Source: Synergistaceae bacterium | GTDB taxonomy: Bacteria; Synergistota; Synergistia; Synergistales; Synergistaceae | Reading direction: 5' to 3' | Length of the DNA: 36,593 bases | Assembly: GCA_012513245.1 (NCBI GenBank) | Contig: JAAZCN010000220.1 | Location: forward strand, 1 to 36,593 | Program-made: the position numbers and the translations under genes | The notes under the pieces: model-generated | Seen by the model: the letters and a program-made list of their open reading frames with translations, nothing else | Databases searched by the model: none | What the model was told of the DNA's origin: nothing | Shown here: one piece after another, positions 31,978 through 36,593 of the stretch | How positions within the stretch are numbered: position 1 is the first letter of the stretch | How the letters are laid out: each line of letters opens with the position of its first letter

Positions 31978-33111
31978 GTGAAGTTAACAAAGAAAATTTT
32001 AGTGGCTTTTTGTATCGTACTGGTCATGGCCGGGATGGCAATGGCAGCGGATACGGTGAAAATTGGAGTTTACCTCCCTGTAACAGGAGGAAACGCCATC
32101 GGAGGACAGCTTGAACTTGATGGAGTGAAACTGGCTCACAAGGAAGCCCCAACAGTGTTGGGCAAAAAAGTCGTGATCATATTCGTTGACAACAAGAGCG
32201 ACAAAGTTGAAGCAGCCAATGCAGTCAAGAGACTTGTCGACAAAGAGAAAGTCAACGCCATAATAGGCACATATGGTTCTTCTCTTGCCATGGCCGGAGG
32301 AGAAGTTGCAGAGAAGGCGCGCATCCCGATGGTAGGCACTTCCTGCACCAATCCGCTCGTCACTATGGGCAAAAAATACGTTTTCCGAGTTTGCTTTATT
32401 GACCCCTTCCAGGGAGCCGGCGCTGCCGCTTTTGCGAAGGAAGAGCTTAAAGCCAAGACTGCAGCCTGCCTCATCGAAGTCACAGAGGACTACAGTGTTG
32501 GACTTGCATCATTCTTTGAGCGTAATTTCACTAAAAACGGCGGTAAAATAGTTTCAAAGCTCAACTATCAGAAGGGCGACCAGGATTTTACAGCCCAGCT
32601 GACAGAGATCATCAGCAAAAAGCCCGATGTCCTTTACATCCCTGCCAACTTTGCCGAAGGTGCGATCATCATGCGCCAGGCCAGAGAACTTGGTGCCAAG
32701 TTCAAAATCCTTGGCGGCGATGCCATGGATAACCCCGAAATAGTCAAAATCGGCGGAGATTCTGTCGAAGGCTTCAGCTATACCACATTTGCATATGCTC
32801 CTGAAATGCCCAACATGAGCCCCATAGCCAAGAAATTCACAGAAAACTGGAAGAAGGCTTACCCGGACAAAGATCCGAACGCACTCACAGCTTGCGGTTA
32901 TGACAGCTACATGCTTATCCTTGACGCTATCAAGCGCGCGAACAGCGATGATCCAGAGAAGATAACAGCAGCCATAGCAGCTACAAAGAACTTCCCCGGA
33001 GTCACCGGAAACACTACGATCAACGCTTCTCATGATGCAGAGAAATCTGTCGGTATAATGCAGATCAAAAATGGGAAGAGGATCTTCCTTACTGTAGTAG
33101 AACCTAAATAA
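31978..33111 (+). CDS. livJ: Branched-chain amino acid ABC transporter, periplasmic binding protein (copy 2)
   Basis: The 377-residue protein has a signal peptide (basic KLTKK, hydrophobic core, AGMAMA before ADTVKIG) and a type 1 periplasmic-binding domain starting VKIGVYLPVTGGNAIGG. The middle contains GTSCTNPLVTMG and VCFIDPFQGAGAAAF, similar in place to copy 1, but the sequence is clearly different, so the ligand may differ. GTG 31978 is chosen, with AGAGGG upstream; the ATG at 31957 would add RRGCSAV before the signal peptide and has no site. It heads the second livJHMGF operon, with a hairpin downstream. Confidence 0.92.
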   Translation: MKLTKKILVAFCIVLVMAGMAMAADTVKIGVYLPVTGGNAIGGQLELDGVKLAHKEAPTVLGKKVVIIFVDNKSDKVEAANAVKRLVDKEKVNAIIGTYGSSLAMAGGEVAEKARIPMVGTSCTNPLVTMGKKYVFRVCFIDPFQGAGAAAFAKEELKAKTAACLIEVTEDYSVGLASFFERNFTKNGGKIVSKLNYQKGDQDFTAQLTEIISKKPDVLYIPANFAEGAIIMRQARELGAKFKILGGDAMDNPEIVKIGGDSVEGFSYTTFAYAPEMPNMSPIAKKFTENWKKAYPDKDPNALTACGYDSYMLILDAIKRANSDDPEKITAAIAATKNFPGVTGNTTINASHDAEKSVGIMQIKNGKRIFLTVVEPK

Positions 33112-33134
33112 ATTCTAATGACTTAAGCTCCTAA

Positions 33135-33166
33135 AACAAGGGGAGGGGATACCCCCTCCCCTTGTT
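33135..33166 (+). repeat. Stable hairpin between livJ2 and livH2
   Basis: Perfect 14-base GC-rich arms (33135-33148 and 33153-33166) enclose a 4-base loop. The right arm ends in TTGTT but no long T tract follows. Its position matches the hairpin in liv operon 1. Confidence 0.75.
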
Positions 33167-33186
33167 CGAGAGCGGGGAGAATAGTT

Positions 33187-34080
33187 ATGACTTTTGATAT
33201 GTTTATTCAGCACGCATTCAACGCGTTGACGCTGGGAAGTCTCTATGGACTTATCGCAATAGGCTATACGATGGTGTACGGTATTCTCAGGCTTATTAAT
33301 TTTGCACATGGCGACATCTTTATGATAAGCGCCTATTTTGTTTTCTTTGCGATCACCCTCCTTCATCTTCCATGGGTAGTCGCGGTTATCCTCTCTATTG
33401 CAGGAACTGCCCTTTTCGGTGTATTGGTAGACCGGATCGCCTACAGACCCTTAAGAGATGCTCCGAGGATATCTGCTCTTATAAGTGCAATAGGAGTCTC
33501 ATTTTTTATTGAAAATATGTGCCTGGTCCTCTTTTCGGGAGTTCCCAAACCGATGCCCAGGCTTGAAATGCTTGTAACAGTAATGCAGTTTGGCAATATA
33601 AGGATCCTTCCCCTTGCAATATTCGTCCCTGTATGTTCTTTCCTGCTTGTCGCAGGACTTATTTGGGTGCTTTATAGGACCTCTCCCGGATTAGCTATGC
33701 GGGCGATATCAAAAGACATAGAGACTACACGTCTCATGGGAGTGAGAGTGGACAGGATAATAGCTCTCACATTTGCCATAGGTTCAGCCCTTGCTGCGGC
33801 AGCAGGGATAATGTGGGCGCTCAGGTATCCGCAGATACATCCTTTTATGGGGGTATTCCCGGGATTTAAGGCCTTTATAGCAGCAGTATTAGGTGGCATC
33901 GGTTCTGTTCAGGGAGCAATGGTGGGCGGGCTTTTGCTCGGTTTCTTAGAGATCATGATAATTGCTTTCTTCCCGGAACTTTCGGGTTACAGGGATGCTT
34001 TTGCATTTGTGCTGCTAATAATGATACTTTTTGTTAAACCTACCGGGCTCATGGGTGAAAAACTGGAGGACAAGATATGA
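33187..34080 (+). CDS. livH: Branched-chain amino acid ABC transporter permease LivH (copy 2)
   Basis: The 297-residue membrane permease has IQHAFNALTLGSLYGLIAIGYTMVYG, NFAHGDIFMISAYF, YRPLRDAP and KAFIAAVLGGIGSVQGA, the LivH hallmarks. GGGGAG lies about 7 bases before the ATG. The stop codon overlaps the livM start (ATGATG). Confidence 0.93.
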   Translation: MTFDMFIQHAFNALTLGSLYGLIAIGYTMVYGILRLINFAHGDIFMISAYFVFFAITLLHLPWVVAVILSIAGTALFGVLVDRIAYRPLRDAPRISALISAIGVSFFIENMCLVLFSGVPKPMPRLEMLVTVMQFGNIRILPLAIFVPVCSFLLVAGLIWVLYRTSPGLAMRAISKDIETTRLMGVRVDRIIALTFAIGSALAAAAGIMWALRYPQIHPFMGVFPGFKAFIAAVLGGIGSVQGAMVGGLLLGFLEIMIIAFFPELSGYRDAFAFVLLIMILFVKPTGLMGEKLEDKI

Positions 34081-35123
34081 TGGAGAAAAAAACAAAAGTC
34101 ATTCTGAACCTCCTTTTAACGCTTCTGCTTGTGCTTTTTCTGTGGTGGGCGCATGGTAATCTGGACGGCTACAAGATCCAGATCCTTAACCTGATCGCTG
34201 TGAATGCGATCCTCGCGCTCAGCCTAAACCTTATCTACGGTTTTACAGGGATGTTTTCGCTGGGTCATGCAGGTTTTATGGCTATAGGCGCCTATGTCAG
34301 CGCCATTCTTATCATTCCTGTAGCACAGAAGGAGATGATGTACATACTGGAGCCCATAATCTGGCCCTTCTCTGTACTCCAGGCTCCATTTTTTATCTCT
34401 GTCCTCGCAGGCGGACTTATCGCAGCTCTTCTTGGTCTTCTGATCGCGCTTCCGGTACTTCGCCTTGGCGGAGACTACCTTGGAATTGCTACTCTTGGCT
34501 TTGCTGAGATAATCAGAGTCGTCTTTACAAATATTACTCCGGTCACAAACGGAGCACTGGGGTTAAAAGGAATACCCTCATATGCCAATCTTGGCTGGAA
34601 TTATTTCTGGTGTCTCCTGACTTTTTTTGTGATCGTAAAACTCTTGTCAAGCAATTTCGGCAACTGTCTGAAAGCTATTCGTGACGATGAAGTCGCTGCA
34701 AAAGCGATGGGAATAAACACCTTCAAGTGCAGAGCAATATCTTTTGCTGTAGGTGCTTTTTTCGCAGGAGTCGGGGGGGCACTGATGGGAAGCCTGATAA
34801 CTACGATCGACCCAAAGATGTTCAACTTCCAGCTGACATTCAACATCCTTATGGTCGTTGTCGCAGGAGGACTGGGTTCAATTACCGGTTCAATGGTAGG
34901 GGCGGTCGTGATAACAGTACTTCTTGAATGGCTCAGGTTTGTGGAAGACACGATTGAGATCGGATCTTTCGTACTTGTAGGCATTCCCGGCATGAGGATG
35001 GTAATATTCTCACTCGTACTTCTTTTAATTATCCTATACCGCAGGGAAGGGATAATCGGAGGGTATGAATTCAGCTGGGACAGCGTGACCAGGCTATTTG
35101 GCAGAAATAAGGGGGACGAATAG
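34077..35123 (+). CDS. livM: Branched-chain amino acid ABC transporter permease LivM (copy 2)
   Basis: The 348-residue membrane permease contains LNLIYGFTGMFSLGHAGFMAIGAY, LRLGGDYLGIATLGFAEIIRV, LKAIRDDEVAAKAMG and VVAGGLGSITGSMVG. Compared with copy 1 it has an extra N-terminal membrane segment and an insert of about 25 residues after the second one. Two overlapping ATG codons (34077 and 34080) are possible starts. It is translationally coupled to livH; livG begins immediately after its stop codon. Confidence 0.93.
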   Translation: MMEKKTKVILNLLLTLLLVLFLWWAHGNLDGYKIQILNLIAVNAILALSLNLIYGFTGMFSLGHAGFMAIGAYVSAILIIPVAQKEMMYILEPIIWPFSVLQAPFFISVLAGGLIAALLGLLIALPVLRLGGDYLGIATLGFAEIIRVVFTNITPVTNGALGLKGIPSYANLGWNYFWCLLTFFVIVKLLSSNFGNCLKAIRDDEVAAKAMGINTFKCRAISFAVGAFFAGVGGALMGSLITTIDPKMFNFQLTFNILMVVVAGGLGSITGSMVGAVVITVLLEWLRFVEDTIEIGSFVLVGIPGMRMVIFSLVLLLIILYRREGIIGGYEFSWDSVTRLFGRNKGDE

Positions 35124-35912
35124 ATGGGCAGATCCGTTCTCAGGACAGAAAATGTTACGATAAGATTTGGCGGACTGACCGCAGTTGGTGACTTCAACAT
35201 AGATATCGAAGAGGGAAGCATCTCCAGTCTGATAGGCCCCAACGGAGCGGGTAAAACCACCTGTTTCAACATAATAACCGGCTTTTACACTCCTACGGAG
35301 GGGAAAGTCATATTCATGGATAATGATATTACCGGCATGAAGCCTCATGATGTCTGTAAGGTTGGGATAGCAAGGACGTTCCAGAATATAAGGCTATTTG
35401 CGGGAGGCACAGTTCTGCAGAATGTAATGACCGCCTGCTGGGTGCGTCAGAAATCACCCTGGTGGACCGCACCACTTATGCTTCCCGGTTTTATCAGGGA
35501 AGAGCGCGAGATAAGGGAAAAGTCAATGGAACTGCTCAACGCAGTCGGGTTAGGCCATCTCTCAAAAGAGATAGCCACAGGGTTGCCATATGGAGCTCAA
35601 AGAAGGCTTGAGATAGCAAGGGCGCTTGCGACGGAACCCAAGCTGCTTTTGCTTGATGAACCTGCGGCAGGCATGAATCCCCAGGAAAGCCGGGAACTGA
35701 TGAATTTTATAAGGCAGATAAGAGATAAATTCCATCTTACCATTTTCCTGATAGAACATGACATGAAGGTAGTCATGGGAATATCTGAATGGATCAGGGT
35801 CCTTGACTACGGTCAGCTTATTGCCGAGGGAACTCCGACTGAGATCCGCTCGAACTGTAAAGTTATCGAGGCATACCTCGGAAAGGAGGCCGTTGTCTGT
35901 GCTGAAAATTGA
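35124..35912 (+). CDS. livG: Branched-chain amino acid ABC transporter ATPase LivG (copy 2)
   Basis: The 262-residue ATPase has Walker A GPNGAGKT at 38-45, ARTFQNIRLF, the LivG signature LPYGAQRRLEIARAL, Walker B LLLLDEPAAGMN and LIEHDMKVV. The ATG immediately follows the livM stop codon, with GGGGG at about 11 bases upstream. It overlaps livF by 14 bases. Confidence 0.95.
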   Translation: MGRSVLRTENVTIRFGGLTAVGDFNIDIEEGSISSLIGPNGAGKTTCFNIITGFYTPTEGKVIFMDNDITGMKPHDVCKVGIARTFQNIRLFAGGTVLQNVMTACWVRQKSPWWTAPLMLPGFIREEREIREKSMELLNAVGLGHLSKEIATGLPYGAQRRLEIARALATEPKLLLLDEPAAGMNPQESRELMNFIRQIRDKFHLTIFLIEHDMKVVMGISEWIRVLDYGQLIAEGTPTEIRSNCKVIEAYLGKEAVVCAEN

Positions 35913-36593
35913 AAATCTTAATGTCCGTTACGGAGGTATCCATGCTATCCGGGGCATATCGCTTGAAGTTCCCATCGGTAAGATCGTTACGCTGATCGGA
36001 GCAAACGGAGCAGGAAAAAGCAGTACTCTGAGGGCTGTGGCCGGGCTGATCAAGAACAAAACGGGAAGCATCTCATGGAAAGGCAAAAACATTTTTGGTC
36101 TTTTGCCTGAGGAGATACTTATCTCCGGTGTCGCGTTGTGCCCCGAAGGCCGCCGGATATTCCCCCAGCTTACAGTTCTCGAAAATCTTAAGCTTGGCGG
36201 TTACTCACGTAAAGATAAATCAGGACTTGAAAGGTCAATAGAGAGAGCATTCAAGCTATTCCCCAGACTTAAAGAGAGAGTCTGGCAAAAGGGCGGGACC
36301 CTTTCAGGAGGGGAACAGCAGATGCTTGCACTTGCAAGGGCTCTGATGAGCGATCCTCAACTGATAATGATGGACGAGCCGTCACTCGGACTGGCACCAC
36401 TCTTAGTTCAAGAGGTCTTTGAAATAATTAGGGAGATCAACAAAGAGGGCAAGACGATACTTCTTGTTGAACAGAACGCATTTGGAGCCTTGAATGTCGC
36501 AGATTACGCATATGTCCTGGAGGTCGGTGTGATCACCCTCGAGGGCAAAGGCAAGGACCTGCTGAAAGACAAACGTGTAATAGATGCCTACCT
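35899..36593 (+). CDS. livF: Branched-chain amino acid ABC transporter ATPase LivF (copy 2, partial)
   Basis: The reading frame starts at GTG 35899, with AAAGGAGG 9 bases upstream inside livG, and runs off the right edge after 231 codons. Walker A GANGAGKS is at 34-41, LSGGEQQMLALARAL is the signature, and Walker B is LIMMDEPSLGLAP. The visible end RVIDAYL suggests only a few residues are missing. The final gene of the operon in copy 1 is also livF, so the operon is essentially complete in this window. Confidence 0.94.
   Translation, partial: MLKIENLNVRYGGIHAIRGISLEVPIGKIVTLIGANGAGKSSTLRAVAGLIKNKTGSISWKGKNIFGLLPEEILISGVALCPEGRRIFPQLTVLENLKLGGYSRKDKSGLERSIERAFKLFPRLKERVWQKGGTLSGGEQQMLALARALMSDPQLIMMDEPSLGLAPLLVQEVFEIIREINKEGKTILLVEQNAFGALNVADYAYVLEVGVITLEGKGKDLLKDKRVIDAY

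Noticed and set aside
34601..35272. Minus-strand ORF of 223 codons opposite livM2-livG2
   Set aside because: Low-complexity Ser/Thr/Pro/Ile-rich translation, as expected from the complement of membrane protein codons.
1..36593. tRNA, rRNA, CRISPR, insertion sequence or phage signatures
   Set aside because: No cloverleaf with CCA-type end, no direct-repeat array and no transposase, integrase or structural phage gene was seen in any intergenic space.

Overview
This is a bacterial chromosomal window of moderate GC content that is densely coded on both strands. I see no rRNA, tRNA, CRISPR array or insertion sequence, and no gene-free stretch reaches 300 bases. The gene content suggests a strict anaerobe that ferments amino acids. 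It has a class III (oxygen-sensitive) ribonucleotide reductase, two complete branched-chain/hydrophobic amino-acid ABC transporter operons, an Old Yellow Enzyme reductase and several radical SAM proteins. The order hrcA-grpE-dnaK-dnaJ ... prmA-rsmE-mtaB-rpsU-yqeY resembles the low-GC Gram-positive arrangement. The duplicated liv operons and frequent TTG starts make a member of Synergistota my best guess, with Clostridia as the alternative. This is inference, since no marker that would settle it is present.

Layout, left part (1-13.5 kb, mostly minus strand): a truncated CHASE4/HAMP membrane sensor; mnmA (tRNA 2-thiouridylase), divergent from an unusual ThiF/MoeB-like E1 protein followed by an orphan HicB; a bidirectional terminator; an RpiR-type regulator downstream of an Old Yellow Enzyme; a compact XRE regulator / ImmA-like protease / radical SAM cassette; citG, whose 5' end overlaps a divergent lytic transglycosylase gene; a YbaK-type deacylase; and a minus-strand operon of a histidine phosphatase, folP, folK and an unknown membrane protein.

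Middle (13.7-27.2 kb, plus strand): a heat-shock operon hrcA-grpE-dnaK-dnaJ with a perfect CIRCE operator and a strong vegetative promoter, closed by a strong terminator. A five-gene liv operon (livJHMGF) follows with its own terminator. Next come prmA-rsmE-mtaB and rpsU-yqeY, each group with a recognisable promoter. The liv operon sits inside what is otherwise a familiar conserved translation/chaperone block.

Right part (27.2-36.6 kb, plus strand): a class V aminotransferase; nrdR-nrdD-nrdG with overlapping genes and two candidate NrdR boxes flanking the promoter -10; and a second livJHMGF operon that runs off the window within the last codons of livF. In both liv operons a stable GC-rich hairpin lies between the binding-protein gene and the first permease gene, probably setting unequal expression.

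No clearly undescribed multi-gene system stands out. The observations most worth checking are the XRE/ImmA/radical SAM cassette, the zinc-less E1-like protein, the NrdR box pair, and the leader and hairpin architecture of the liv operons.
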